This document shows, piece by piece, positions 48,039-64,000 of a DNA stretch of 64,000 bases (its first letter is position 1; each line of letters starts with the position of its first letter). The stretch lies in NCBI GenBank assembly GCA_051294375.1, contig CM119266.1:17540087-17604086 (forward strand). The letters run 5' to 3'. The DNA is from Paraspadella gotoi. Lineage: Eukaryota > Chaetognatha. The notes beneath the pieces were generated by a model. The model was not told the DNA's origin. It was given only the letters and a program-made list of their open reading frames with translations, and made no database searches. Both the position numbers and the translations under genes were made by a program.

Positions 48039-50867
48039 ATGAATTATCAAGTTATGATCTCGATCTTCACGTGTGTTATATATTTTTTGGACACAATGAC
48101 AGATGTAGGAACGGCGATAAAATACATCAGGAAAAATAGTTATTTGCTGCAAAGAATTGGATTTACTGTTGGTTTCTTTGTGTTCTTTCATTGCCTAACT
48201 TCCGCAATTTATGGCCTTTACCTATTGTCCAAACAAAGAGGTCACTATGATCGACTCTTTTACAAAAATTGGGTTCGCACATTAACAGTTGTATCATTTA
48301 TTTTTGGTATGGGTTCAATTCCTGTTTCTATTGATTTTTATTTAAATCAAAATATTAAAAATAAAAATGTACTGGATGCCAAAGAAAGATTTACTCTGTT
48401 TCTGAATATGATCTGTTTGACCAAAGGATTTCCCCAACTTGTTGTACAATCCGTTGGATTGGCTCTTACTCTCACTGGAGCAAACAGCAAAGCATATTGT
48501 TTTCCCATAAATATTTTGAAATCAAGGTATTACCAGAGATACCCTCCAGATTGTTCTCAAAACTTTGTAACTAATATATATAGATACCAAATATGGAATC
48601 AAACAAGTAACCTTTATGAAATAAAGACAGATTTTATTAAAAGAACAAATGAAACCTGTACTTGCAGACCAATTAAATCCAACATAGGACATATGGAATA
48701 TATGTGTCAATGGAGCATCAAAGATAATGTTTTTATGTTATTTTCTTTGGCCATGTCTTTGATAAGCATCACAAAAGGTGCATCAGGCTTTCGAAAATTT
48801 ATATTTAAAGCAAAAGAACGGTATAATTGTTCTAAAAGTTTACAAAAATTATGGGAAATATCTGTGATGATTCAGGGTTTTTTTGGAGCTTCAGTATGTT
48901 TATATCTTATTTTAACTTTCATGGTAAAAGTGAATTTATGGTTTGGAATTTTGACTGTCCTGACTCCATTGCGAGTGATTACGCCTGAAGAAATAAAATT
49001 ATTATTTCAATCGATGTTACTCCATAACAGAGCCAACTATAAAAAAGTCATTATTACGCACAAACCAAACATGGCACAAATAATTTTTATCCCCCTCTCA
49101 AGTTTGTTTCTACTTTCTTTATTCAATGAAATTGAATATAGTATAGTAGTTTCGGAACTCAGTAGTGAGCCAATTTTATTTTCTAATTATCCTTCAAAAA
49201 TATCTCTATGGAGTTTGGCAAATTTAAAAAATGAAAACACAGATCGCCTTTTATTTTATCATAATATATGGAGATTCAATGTTGAGCACAAAAAAACTGT
49301 ATTAAAAATGTTAGAACAAAATTCCTGTGAAAAATCGTTTTACTTGTACATGAATTCAACTGCTTGGAAAATATACAATAAAGAAACTACCACTGATTGC
49401 CTTATCTTCCAAGGCGCAAGTGATGGCAGCAAAAGTAAGTGGAAGCCAAATCTTTTTTTCAAACATAAAGAAGGAGATGAAAAAAATTGCAAATCTCCAC
49501 AACGTAAGAGACTTCGCCACCTCGACCAAAAAGTCAATACGTTTCCTAATTTAGTTCTGAGATTGGGAAATTATAAGCTTATAACTATGAAATACACAAC
49601 TGTTTTGCTCATAACATTTTTTGATTTTGGCACAAGTTTCATTTCTAATTTTCTGCACCTCTTGATAGAAAATAAATTTTTTTACTACCATAAATATCTA
49701 TTGGCTATTTTTAGCTTTACTTCCTTAATTTTAATAAATTTTTTTTTAACATACAAATTTGACCTAAAAATCTATCAAAACTCAAGGTACCTGCACAATA
49801 TCATGAAAAAACACGAAATATTTATAATGGACTTTTCAGAAACAAGCAAAATCATGAACAGCCTTCCTTCAAAAGAACCATACGACCATACAACCATGAG
49901 GGCAATATACCAAAAAAGGAACTACAAATTTTTAGATTTATGGCTAGAAGCAATAGAAAAATTTAAAATTAATAAGTTGTATTTATTACAAGAGCAAATA
50001 CACACTTGCAATAGATCATTATCTTACTTTTTATTCATTATTTTGGGTATATTTATATTTTCAGGATTTAAAAAACTGGATGTAAAAAAAATAAAAAGAA
50101 ATAAAGCATTAATATACATGGGCATCATTTTTTTTTCATTAATTTCACTAATTATAATATTTCATAGTCCAAAAATGATAAAAGCAAAATTTGTTAGTAT
50201 GAACAAAACCCTTTGCTCGTCAAATTTTTATATAAATGAAAATTATAAAGTATGGCTAATATCTTGGATTTATATAAAAAATAATAGCCTGTTTTTATAT
50301 TTTTTAGTGTCGCTTCCAATCTTATTTTTGATAAATAAAGCAATATCTTTAGAAGTTTTTAATATACACTTTAGGTTAAAACCGGCTGCGTTGCTCATAA
50401 TTTATTTCATATGTTACATTAATTTTCCAAAGCACTCTAAGCATAATGAAAAAATCGACGTAAAAGAATTAGAAGAATACAATGAATTGGAAGAAATAGA
50501 AAAAATAAATGAATCAGAAGAAAAACACAGAAAACTTGCTTTTATAAACCAAGCAAGTGCTGCTGATTATGATGATATGCATCATAGGTCAGTGGAAATG
50601 ATTATTTTGCAAGAATTTTCAATGATTGAATTCATTTGTAAACAATACAGTAAAGAAAAAAAATTTCAAAAACGGGTGAAATTTTTGTTTGAATTTGCTA
50701 AGAATATTATGGATAGAAGTCAATTTTTAAATTACTATCTTCATAATTATGTAAGGACAAGGTTCGACTTGCTAGAACGTTTTATTGATAAAAAGAATTC
50801 AAATAGTCTATATTTTTTTTCTTTTTTCCTCGTGGCTTTTCCTGCACTGATTATTATCTTAGAATAA
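48039..50867 (+). CDS. Intronless multi-span membrane protein, copy 2 (intact)
   Basis: A single open frame of 942 codons starts at the ATG equivalent to the copy 1 start (MNYQVMISIFTCVIYFLDTM). An in-frame ATG at 47976 would add 21 residues, but copy 1 has no counterpart. Similarity to copy 1 covers the whole length: SAIYGLYLLSKQRGHYDRLF, TKGFPQLVVQSVGLALTLTG, the ETCTC loop, RVITPEEIKLLFQSM and AADYDDMHHRSVEMIILQEF. The C-terminal third has a Glu/Lys-rich insert (ELEEYNELEEIEK) absent from copy 1, then a final hydrophobic helix (FFLVAFPALIIILE). Many substitutions with frame kept over 2.8 kb imply purifying selection on at least one copy. The stop lies in AATAAA (50863-50868). Function unknown; a lipid scramblase-like or channel role is speculative. 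Confidence 0.75.
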   Translation: MNYQVMISIFTCVIYFLDTMTDVGTAIKYIRKNSYLLQRIGFTVGFFVFFHCLTSAIYGLYLLSKQRGHYDRLFYKNWVRTLTVVSFIFGMGSIPVSIDFYLNQNIKNKNVLDAKERFTLFLNMICLTKGFPQLVVQSVGLALTLTGANSKAYCFPINILKSRYYQRYPPDCSQNFVTNIYRYQIWNQTSNLYEIKTDFIKRTNETCTCRPIKSNIGHMEYMCQWSIKDNVFMLFSLAMSLISITKGASGFRKFIFKAKERYNCSKSLQKLWEISVMIQGFFGASVCLYLILTFMVKVNLWFGILTVLTPLRVITPEEIKLLFQSMLLHNRANYKKVIITHKPNMAQIIFIPLSSLFLLSLFNEIEYSIVVSELSSEPILFSNYPSKISLWSLANLKNENTDRLLFYHNIWRFNVEHKKTVLKMLEQNSCEKSFYLYMNSTAWKIYNKETTTDCLIFQGASDGSKSKWKPNLFFKHKEGDEKNCKSPQRKRLRHLDQKVNTFPNLVLRLGNYKLITMKYTTVLLITFFDFGTSFISNFLHLLIENKFFYYHKYLLAIFSFTSLILINFFLTYKFDLKIYQNSRYLHNIMKKHEIFIMDFSETSKIMNSLPSKEPYDHTTMRAIYQKRNYKFLDLWLEAIEKFKINKLYLLQEQIHTCNRSLSYFLFIILGIFIFSGFKKLDVKKIKRNKALIYMGIIFFSLISLIIIFHSPKMIKAKFVSMNKTLCSSNFYINENYKVWLISWIYIKNNSLFLYFLVSLPILFLINKAISLEVFNIHFRLKPAALLIIYFICYINFPKHSKHNEKIDVKELEEYNELEEIEKINESEEKHRKLAFINQASAADYDDMHHRSVEMIILQEFSMIEFICKQYSKEKKFQKRVKFLFEFAKNIMDRSQFLNYYLHNYVRTRFDLLERFIDKKNSNSLYFFSFFLVAFPALIIILE

Positions 50868-51059
50868 AAGGATTTTACAATTTCTTTTCTTTAAATATAT
50901 GATAATCGTAAGCTGTTTTCTGTAATTTATATTGTTTATACTTAAATATATTTTAACAGTGTAAAATAACTGAAAAAAACACTAACAAAAAAGTAAGATG
51001 ATGTTATGATTGAAAATCATGGAAATACATTTAATCAAAAATTCGATCCTTTCATGACA

Positions 51060-51260
51060 AAGTCTATCCTCCAATAAGCAATTAGTCAGTCCATCTTTTA
51101 ATCACTAAATCCACCTTTCGATCACCAAATCCATCTACTAATCATCAAATCCGTTCTCTCATCACTAAATCCATTCCCTAATCACCGAAATCAATTCCAA
51201 AATCACATAATTTCTCCTCCAATCGCAAATTCATCCTACAATCACCAAATACATCCATTC
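51060..51260. repeat. Degenerate ATCACCAAATCC repeat
   Basis: About nine loose 20-bp copies. It corresponds in position to the (AATCCA)n beside the true exon 1 near 31.3 kb. Confidence 0.6.
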
Positions 51261-51600
51261 AATTACTTGGCTTTTTGATTTCCTCACGAATCTCGAATGA
51301 AAATATTTGAATCCGTTTCGGAGAAAGAAACAAAGTCGCAGCTCTTTTTATTTGATATAGTTTTAGAATTTTCTTAGTTGTTGTTTTTTCATTCACTTTT
51401 TTCCATTCAATTTTATTTATTTTTTTTTTTTTTTTTTTTTTTGAAAGGTAGTTTTTTGAAAAGTGGCAGTGAAGAGATCGATAGTCGTAAAGTTGGATTT
51501 GAAGAAATTATAGAGTGTCGCGATATTCCATTTTCTTTTTTTTTCAAAATTGATATTTCCAACTATTCGAATCAATTGACATTTAATGTTCAAGAATAAA
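51230..51600 (-). pseudogene. Decayed copy of exon 1 and 5' flank of the large disordered gene
   Basis: GATTTCCTCACGAATCTCG (about 51279) matches GATTTCCTGACGAATCTCG in exon 1 at 31443; ATTTGAATCCG (about 51306) matches the exon start region near 31580; and the T-run plus GAAGAAATTATAG (about 51420-51512) matches the 241-bp flank. The GC-rich middle of the exon is missing. Confidence 0.65.
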
Positions 51601-52726
51601 ACAACTAAAAATATAAAAAGAATAATAATCATATAATTGCGATTTCTAATTTTTCAATGCATCAAAAAATCAAGAGACATCTAATGTTTCGTATTATCTC
51701 AAGGCAACGCAAGAAATGGATGAATCTGATCTGATAAAACAAGAATGAAATTAATGGCAAGATTCACCCTTTTTTCCTTTCACGCAAATTATGATATTTG
51801 CTACTTTTGTCTTTTTTTAATTTTGTTCACTTATGTAAAACTTTGTGTTGTTATCGATAAGCTTTTATAACTTTAAATATTTAAAGTTTTTCACAGTACA
51901 TCAAGAACCAAAATATTTTAACTTATGGACTTATTCAACCTTTGCGTGTTAAAAATCTCTTATGCACTATGTACATAATTAAAATTTGAAAAAAATAATG
52001 CTTGGCGAGTAATCTCGAAACAATTCTATGAGACACTTTTTACTTGTTACTTGGTTATTTAAGTCAATAAGTGAATAGGAAATGCGTCAATGAAAGAAAA
52101 TTATTGCGTCAACTCATTGAACTCTCCGTTTATTGTTTACACGATACCTTTTATTTATTACATACTTTTATCATTATGAAAATATTTTTTGTTATAAATG
52201 AAGGAAGAGAATAATAAAGCAAGAAAGCAAATTAGAAAAGTTACAACTGTAAAGATAGAAAAATAAAAAAAAACAGAGATTGATAAATTGGCAGCAAAGA
52301 CCTATTTTTGGAGGAAAAATTATTTTTCGTCAAGTATCAGACAAAATTTAATAAACTGGTAAAGCTTTGCTCATCGAAAAGAAAGTAAACATCACATAAA
52401 TTAATAGTCATTTCAATCACTTTAAAGTTTCAAGTTTTTTTGGTTTGGCAGGAATTCATCCAAGCTTTGATCGATCACAGAAAAGTTGTCGCTCGCAAAA
52501 GGTTCCAAGCTTCGTTAAAGATAATGCACGAGGGAATAATCACAATAGTGATTGGTTTGATTTTTTGGAGTTGATTCGGTTTTGAAGTCATTTTCTTCAT
52601 TGAATTTATTGTGATTTTTGTGGCAGCAGTTGTTTCTCTTTTTCCTTTTTGATCTTTTTGGTTCCGATTTTTTTAAGAATTCGTCATCAATTAGTAAAAA
52701 AAACAATAATTTAGTGAGTAGAGATT
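51601..52726. other. AT-rich intergenic stretch
   Basis: No recognised gene. It includes a likely poly(A) signal (minus strand, 52605-52610) for the acid phosphatase gene. Confidence 0.5.
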
Positions 52727-57097
<4,371 letters not shown>

Positions 57098-57179
57098 CGT
57101 GGTGGCGTTGTTGTTGTTGTTGTTGTTGTTATGTTTTAATCGCAAATGTTTCTTGCCACAGTTCAAGCGTCTGGGTTTT

Positions 57180-57570
57180 TGATTCAGGCGTCGCCAGTTG
57201 ATGCAGGATTTAGAATTAATCATCCACTGTTAATTCAAGATGTAGATTTAGGTGTCGACAGTCTAATTAGGATTTGGAATTAAGCGCTGACAATTCATTC
57301 AATATTTGGATTTATGCGTCGATAGTGGATTCAGGATTTAGATTTGGGCGATGATAGTGGATTCAGGATTTAGATTTGGGCGCCGATAGTGGATTCAGGT
57401 TTTAGATTTTGGCGTCGATGGTGGATTCAGAATTTAGATTTGGGTGTCGATAGTGGATTCAGGATTTAGATTTGGGCGACAATAGTGGATTAAGGATTTA
57501 GATTTGGGCGTCGATAGTGGATTCAGAATTTAGATTTGGGCGTCGATAGTGGATTCAGGATTAAGATTTA
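57180..57570. repeat. 32-bp minisatellite upstream of the acid phosphatase gene
   Basis: About 10 copies of a 32-bp unit (core GGATTCAGGATTTAGATTT, then GGGCGTCGATAGT). The right-hand copies are regular (for example 57325 and 57357) and decay to the left, toward the gene start. Confidence 0.9.
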
Positions 57571-59645
57571 TATTCAGTTTCAAGCATGGAACGATTTTGT
57601 TTCTTGATGATGTAAAAGAATCTTCCATCGTCGGCGCCACAGAATTCTCTTTTCGTTTATCTTTATTTTCTCTCTCCCGCCATTTTATGTCCGCGACGAT
57701 TTCGCTCGCTCCATTTTTTGATATTTTTTCGTCCTCAGTTTTTTTTTCCTTTTTTTTTTTTTATTCGCTTTGCTCTTTTTTTTTATGGTTTCTGTTTTCG
57801 TTTCCTCTTTATCTTTATCGTTTCTCTTTTTCAAAGTCGCGAGGTCTTTTTTGTGCTTTTGCGTTTGGATTTCCAATCGGCGTTCCGAGGAGAAGATCTA
57901 ATAAAACAGAGATCAATAAGTCCATTAACATTTTAGATTTAAAAGCAATTTGTAAAATAAACTAAAAAATATAGTAATAAGTGATGAGAGTTGAAGAGAA
58001 TTAATATATTCAACTTTCCAAAAAGAAAGAAAATGAGTGAAAAAAATTGGTATGAGATGAATGATGAAGACATAAAAATAAAATAAAAAAAATTAAAAAA
58101 AAATTAGGAAGTAAATTAGGAGCGAAAAGAGAAAACAAGGTTGAAAGGGAAAACGAATGAGCAGAAATGGAGAAAAAAAAGGAGAAAAAGGGAGGAGCAA
58201 AAAAGAGGAGCAAAAAAGGAGGAGCAAAGTTGGAAAAGTCACAAAAATTAATGAATCAACTGAGTTTTTTCCATTAAAAACGAAGACTCGAAGTTTGAAA
58301 GTTGAAGAGAGGAGAAAATTTCTAGTGTTGGAAAAGACTCCACTCTCAAGATATGTTTATACTATCATGAAATGTCTTCACTCTTAAAATTTGCCGCCAC
58401 AAAAAGAAATGTCTCCGTTCTCAAACAATGTTTCTACTATGAAGAAATATCTCATCTCTCAAGAAACGTCTTCACTTTAAAGAAAATGTCTTCACTAAAA
58501 AAAAAAATGATTTCAAAAAACGTCTCCGCTCTTAACAAATGTTTTCACTCTCTAAGAACATCGCAAAAAACGCTTTGTCACTTGATTTTACTTTTAAATT
58601 TTTATGTTTTAATTGTTTATTTCTTTTAGACATTTGTTTGCTTGTTATCAAAAACGTTTCCATCCCGAAAATTGGCAGAATATACTTTATAAAAAAAAAG
58701 AAAGTAAAGGTTTTGTAGGTAACCTTGGTTTGATTTTCTTAGACCCTCAGGTGTTTGGAATCTTCCCAAAGGTTTAACGGTTAATCAAACCCTCATTAAT
58801 CTTGGTTATCACCAAATTCCGCCTGAGGGTTTTTAAGGCGAAGAGAAAGAGAGATGGGAGGAAAGAAAGAGAGAAAGATAGGGAGGGAGAAAGAAAGAGA
58901 GAGAGATTATATAAAGAAAAAGAAACAAAGACAAAAAGAAGGAAAAAAATGTAGGAAGGGAAAAAGAAAGACAGAAAGTTTGAGAAGAAATAGTGAAAGA
59001 AATATGGAAAGAAAAAAGAAAAGAAAAGTGGGCAGTCAGAAAGAAAGACTAAGTACAAAAGAGAAAACGAAAAAAAGGGAAAAAATGAAAAGAAAGAAGG
59101 AAAAAAAGAGAGAAAGAAAGAAACGGAGGGATAAAGAAAGACGAGAAGAAGAAAGAGAGAAGGAAAGATAGAAAGAAAGGAGGATAAATAAAGGGAGAAA
59201 GAAAGCCAGTGAACATGAAAGAAATAAATATGAAAAGAAAGATAGGGAGGAAAAAAGAAAGAAAGGAAAGATGAGAGGAAGAAAAGACAAAATACGAGGG
59301 CAAATGCATATAAAGAGAGATAACCGCATGGGTAAATGGAGAGCGAGAGTGTCCAAAGGGAGTTTTTTTTTTCTCTCTCTCCCTCTCTTTCTTTTTCTCT
59401 TTCTCTTTCTATCGTTTCTAAGGGAAAGTTCATTTTTTAGCATCCTCCCAATGTGCAAAGATATAAAAACAATAACATCCTGGGAGGGACGGTGATATCT
59501 CCGTATATAATAGAGTTATACTAGGTCAGAAGGGGTGTGTCTAAGGGGGGCTGTAAATGACCGCGCCCCACAGAAACGATGAAAAAAAGAGGCAATTATC
59601 AACCGTAAACCTTTCAATGGATTTTTGAAATATTGCGACCTCCGC

Positions 59646-59685
<40 letters not shown>

Positions 59686-59720
59686 AGAAGAGAAGAGGAG
59701 AGAGAGAGAGAAAAAAAAAA
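57357..59720. repeat. Segment present twice, first copy
   Basis: It matches 61690-64000 end to end, starting within the 32-bp minisatellite and ending in a (GA)n tract. It contains purine-rich and pyrimidine-rich runs and a degenerate TCTTCACTCT repeat (58310-58570). No gene is recognised; frames over it are low-complexity. Confidence 0.85.
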
Positions 59721-61652
59721 AATTAGCGGAAAAGTGGAGGGGATTATCTAAATTATTAAGCAATTTGTTTTTTTTTAATTGTTTTATCATCCCTGTATTG
59801 GAGTAAAAATAAAAGTGAATTAATTTTGTTTTATTCCTTTTTTATTTGTATTTGTTGTTTTTGTTTCTTGTTTTGTCCGACAGAGTTGTTATCTGTAATC
59901 CAACGAGAAATTCAGGAAAATCCGATTTGAATGACGAAATTTACAGCGAAGTCGGGATATTGCAAATTCTGAGTAATCGAAGAAAAATCGGTGACGTTTG
60001 GTGTAAATTTAGTGAGAATTCGGAAAACGTTTGTTTCCGTTTCTCTGTCTGTCTTCCTAGGAATTATTAAGGTTTTATTTTCTTATCTTAAATTATATAA
60101 GTTTGCAAAAAAATAGTTTGCATAAAATAGAAACAGTACAAACAACTAGGAAAATAACAATTGCAGTTTATAATTTACCAAGTTATAAATAGGTTAACAA
60201 TCTGTGTATAAAAAATTTTCAAAATATTATTTCTGTAGAGAGATAACTTAAGGGGACCAAGTGAACAGGGGGGGTAAAAAGCTGAAAAACATAACGTTTG
60301 ACCCTTTAACTTAAGCTGGTTCTGATCATATAATTTTTTCTTCTATAATCATTTGGGAAAGTAGTTAAAAATTCGATAAAATCAGCGAGCTTAATTTTCT
60401 TTAAAAAATCGGTAAGAAGAAATCTTTTTCAAGTTTAAAATTTTTTTTCCAAAAAAGGGTAAGATCTAATTTAATGATTTTAAGACTTTTATATATCAGA
60501 TTTCGTTTATCAAAAAATTTATAAGAAAAAAACTAGGAATGAATCAAAATTTAAGGTATCGACTGATTTTATTTAAACTTTCTTTCAAATGATTCTGTTA
60601 ATTGGATGAAAAAAAACTCTTTAAAGTAATATAAATATAAAAAGAAAAGAAAGATTCTGTACTTTGACTAAATTTTTGATTGTTATAATTAGGAATCATA
60701 TAGTTAAATTATACATTTAAGGATGAATATGAATATTAATAAATAATTATTACAGTTTTGTTTCTGTAAGAATAGAATTTAGGTTTTGATTTGTCTGCTT
60801 TTAAGTAAATATAAAATATTAGTCTTGTAAAGCCTTTGTTCAATGAGGCTTAACCTAAAATTATAGCTTTGTACAGTAAAAAAGTAAAAAATTGGAAATT
60901 TAGTAAAAAACTTCTAATGCAAAAATAAAATAATGATTATATAATATTTAGGTAGGTCAACTAAATTTTTTTTTTCATAATTATTAAATTTTTGTTTCCG
61001 CTACAATAAGAGATAGAAATTTTTTGCCACTTTCCCGTGCAAAGAAAAAATTATGACTATCACTATTCAAATTCCTTTGAATGATAGACCCTTAAGCTTA
61101 ATGATATCATTTTTATCACTGGGTCCCCTTAAGACTTAACTTAAGTTTAGTTAGTTTTGAATTAGTTTTGAATTCATCTTACTTTGAGAGCTGTATTCAA
61201 TCTTAGTACTACTTCTTACCCTCCTTATCTTTTAACCCTTTTTTTATTTCGAAACATTAAAATTAATAAAGAGATCAAAATTTTTACCAGTCACGGGTTT
61301 TTCGGTTAAACTCTATTTGTGAAACCTTAAAAGAGATAATTTTGTTAACGAACTATTGACCCAAAAAAATCTCGCTTAACCTGGTTACAATAAATGAGTT
61401 TTTTGTACTTGAAAATGTTTGTTTTAAATGTATTTCAAACGTTTACTAAGTTTTAGTTTTTAGTTTTTTCTTCCACTCTTTCGTTTTTCTGACTCACGAA
61501 CCAACGATTTTTTTTTTCGCCTTCAAGAAAATATATTAATTAATTAAACTTAAAAAAAGTAACTTTTTTCTTAATTCAGCGTAAAAAAAAAGAAAAATTT
61601 AATTTAGCGAATCCAAGCGAATTAAACGCGTAAATGTTGTAATTGAGGACGA

Positions 61653-61689
<37 letters not shown>
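59721..61689. other. AT-rich stretch without recognised gene
   Basis: A 74-codon frame ending at 60070 follows a pyrimidine tract and AG near 59884 and might be an exon (SEVGILQILSNRRKIGDVWC), but nothing joins to it and no family is recognised. The rest is AT-rich. Confidence 0.4.
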
Positions 61690-61692
<3 letters not shown>

Positions 61693-64000
61693 GATTCAGG
61701 ATTTAGATTTGGGCGCCGATAGTGGATCAGGTTTTAGATTTTGGTCGATGGTGGATTCAGAATTTAGATTTGGGTGTCGATAATGTGATTTCAGGATTTA
61801 GATTTGGGCGACAATAGTGGATTAAGATTTAGATTTGGGCGTCATATGGATTCAGAATTTAGATTGGGCGTCGATAGTGGATTCAGGATAAGATGTATAT
61901 TCAGTTCAAGCATGGAACGATTTTTTTCTTGATGATGTAAAGAATCTTCCATGTCGGCGCACAAAATTCTCTTTTCGTTTATCTTTATTTTCTCTCTCCC
62001 GCCATTTTATGTCCGCGACCGATTTCGCTCGCTCATTTTTTGATATTTTTCGTCCTCAGTTTTTTTTTCCTTTTTTTTTTTATTCGCTTTGCTCTTTTTT
62101 TTATGGTTTCTGTTTTCGTTTCCTTTATCTTAATCGTTCGTCTTTTTCAAAGTCGCGAGGTCTTTTTTGTGCTTTTTGCGTTTGGATTCCAATCGGCGTT
62201 CCGAGGAGAAAATCTAATAAACAGAGATCAATAAGTCCATTAACATTTTAGATTTAAAAGCAATTTGTAAAATAAACTAAAAAAATAAGTAATAAGTGAT
62301 GAGAGTTAAGAGAAATTAATATATTTCAACTTTCCAAAAAAAAGAAAATGAGTGAAAAAATTGTATGAGATGAATGATGAAGACATAAAATAAATAAAAA
62401 AATTAAAAAAAATTAGGAAGTAATTAGAGCGAAAGAGCAGAAAACAAAGTGTGAAAGGGAAAAACGATGAAGCAGGAAATTGAGAGAAAAAAGGAGAAAA
62501 AGGGAGAGCAAAAAAAGGAGCAAAAAGGAGAAGCAAAGTGAAAAGTCACAAAAATTAATGAATCACTGAGTTTTTTCCATTAAAAACGAAGACCTTCGAA
62601 GTTTGAAGTTTGAAGAGAGGAGAAATTCTAGTGTTGGAAAAAGACTTCCACTCTCAAATATGTTATATTCATGAAATGTTCTTCACTTCTAAAATTGCCG
62701 CCACAAAAGAATGCTCGTTCTCCAAACAATGTTCCTATATGAAAAATATTCTGCATCTCTTCAAGAAACGCTTCACTTTAAAAAAAATGTCTTCACTAAA
62801 AAAAAAAATATTTTCAAAAACGGTCTCCGCTCTTAAAAATGTTTTCACTCTCTTAAGACATCGGCAAAAAACGCTTTGTCACTTATTTTACTTTTAAATT
62901 TTTATGTTTTAATTGTTTATTCTGTTAGACATTTGTTTGCTTGTTATCAAAACGTTCCACCCGGGAAATGCAGAATATACTTTATAAAAAAAAAGAATTA
63001 AAGGTTTTGTAGGTAAACCATTGGTTTGATTTTCTTAGACCCTCAGGTGTTTGGAATCTTCCAAGTGTTTAACGGTTAATCAAACCCTCATTAATTGGTT
63101 ATCCACAATCTCCGCCTGAGGGTTTTTAAGGCGAAGAAAAGATAAGTGGGATGAGAAAGAAAAGAGAAAGATTAGGGAGGGAGAAAGAAAGAGAGGGAGA
63201 TTATAAAAGAAAAAAACAAAGACAAAAGAAGGAAAAATGTAGGAAGGGAAAAAGAAAGACAGAAAGTTGAGAAGAAATAGTGTGAAAGAATATGGAAAGA
63301 AAAAAAGAAAAAAAAGTGGCAGTCAGAAAATAAAGACTAATACAAAAGAGAAAAACGAAAAAAAAGGAAAATGAAAAGAAAAGAAGAAAAAAGAGAAAAG
63401 AAATAAACGGAGATAAAGAAAGACAGAAGAAGAAAAGAGAGAAGGAAGCGATAGAAAGATGGGGAAAAGGAGATAAATAAAGGAGAGAAAGAAAGCCAGT
63501 GAAACATGAAAAGAAATAAATATGAAAAAGAAAGTATAGGGAGAAAAAGAAAGAAAGGAAAGATGAGAGGAAGAAAAGACAAAATACGAGGGCAATGCAT
63601 ATAAAGAGAGATAAACCGCAGGGTAAATGGAGAGCAGAGAGTGTCCAAAGATTTTTTTTCTTCTCTCTCCCTCTCTTTCTTTTTCTCTTTCCTCTATCGT
63701 TTCTAAGGGAAAGTTTCATTTTTAGCATCCTCCAATGTGCAAAGATATAAAAACAATTAACATCCTGGAGGGACGGTGATATCCCGTATATTAATAGAGT
63801 TATACTAGGCAGAAGGGGTGGTTAAGGGGGGCTGTAAATGACCGCGCCCCACAGAACGATGAAAAGAAGGGCAATTATCAACCCGTTAAACCTTTTCAAT
63901 GATTTTTGAGAATATATGCGACCTCCCGCCGGGAGGAGAGAGAGAGAGAGAGAGAGAGAAGAAGAGAGAGAGAGAGAAGAGAAGAAGAGAGAGAGAGAGA
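61690..64000. repeat. Segment present twice, second copy, indel-ridden
   Basis: Same sequence as 57357-59720 but with single-base losses or gains every few tens of bases, many in homopolymers. It begins right after a (TC)n tract (61655-61689) and runs off the window. The error pattern is that of an unpolished long read, so it may be a false duplication. Confidence 0.85.

Noticed and set aside
44639-50867. Viral envelope or transposase identity for the membrane genes
   Set aside because: No integrase, polymerase, capsid or DDE-type motifs are present nearby, and the topology is that of a many-span cellular membrane protein.
57180-57570. Regular 32-bp repeats resembling a CRISPR array
   Set aside because: Units are head to tail with no unique spacers, and the genome is clearly eukaryotic; it is a minisatellite.
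58774-59458. 219-codon minus-strand frame rich in Phe/Leu/Ser
   Set aside because: Translation of a purine-rich low-complexity stretch; the duplicate copy does not keep the frame.

Overview
The window is nuclear DNA of an animal. It has many-exon genes with GT-AG introns, exons that are GC-rich and proline/serine-rich against AT-rich introns, and very dense microsatellites ((GA)n/(TC)n, (ATT)n, (TTTA)n, (GATT)n, (GAC)n). Sperm-type enolase-4, a histidine acid phosphatase and an mRNA-export adaptor fit a metazoan, probably an invertebrate; I cannot place it more closely. Three runs of N and many one-base frame breaks suggest a long-read assembly that is only partly polished. All exon models below were joined by hand from splice sites, reading phase and family resemblance.

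Layout. 1-354 (+): C-terminal end of a REF/Aly-FoP family mRNA-export adaptor. 3160-11389 (-): a complete 17-exon enolase-4-like gene, about 700 aa, whose catalytic residues are mostly replaced; exon 13 carries two one-base deletions. 12238-16973 (+): an 11-exon gene for a cysteine-rich single-pass membrane protein with a W-P-T repeat stalk, which I do not recognise; it is divergent from the enolase gene across about 850 bp. 20698-31626 (-): a gene of at least 10 exons for a very large disordered protein (about 1,650 aa) with a double CxCxxC motif and several internal repeats. A 4-exon gene for a secreted acidic protein (26614-28333, +) sits inside its fifth intron.

31.7-51.6 kb is a different landscape: AT-rich, repetitive and apparently inserted. 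It holds a giant inverted repeat (arms about 32,991-38,875 and 40,473-46,025) around a 1.6-kb spacer. The right arm contains the 5' half of an intronless multi-membrane-span gene (44639-47415); the left arm carries a decayed mirror copy of it. A second tandem paralogue (about 940 aa) follows at 48039-50867. The block is bounded by related sequence: the 5' flank of the large disordered gene recurs as a perfect 241-bp copy inside the palindrome spacer, and a decayed copy of that gene's first exon lies at about 51.23-51.6 kb. This is the best candidate for an undescribed mobile or amplifying unit.

52727-57097 (-): a complete 11-exon membrane-anchored histidine acid phosphatase. Two of its exon-intron junctions have been amplified into tandem minisatellites. 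57.2-64 kb: a 32-bp minisatellite, then a 2.3-kb segment present twice; the second copy (61690-64000) is full of one-base indels and looks like unpolished or duplicated assembly rather than biology.

The genes show no shared pathway; the common themes are repeat expansion inside coding sequence and at splice junctions.
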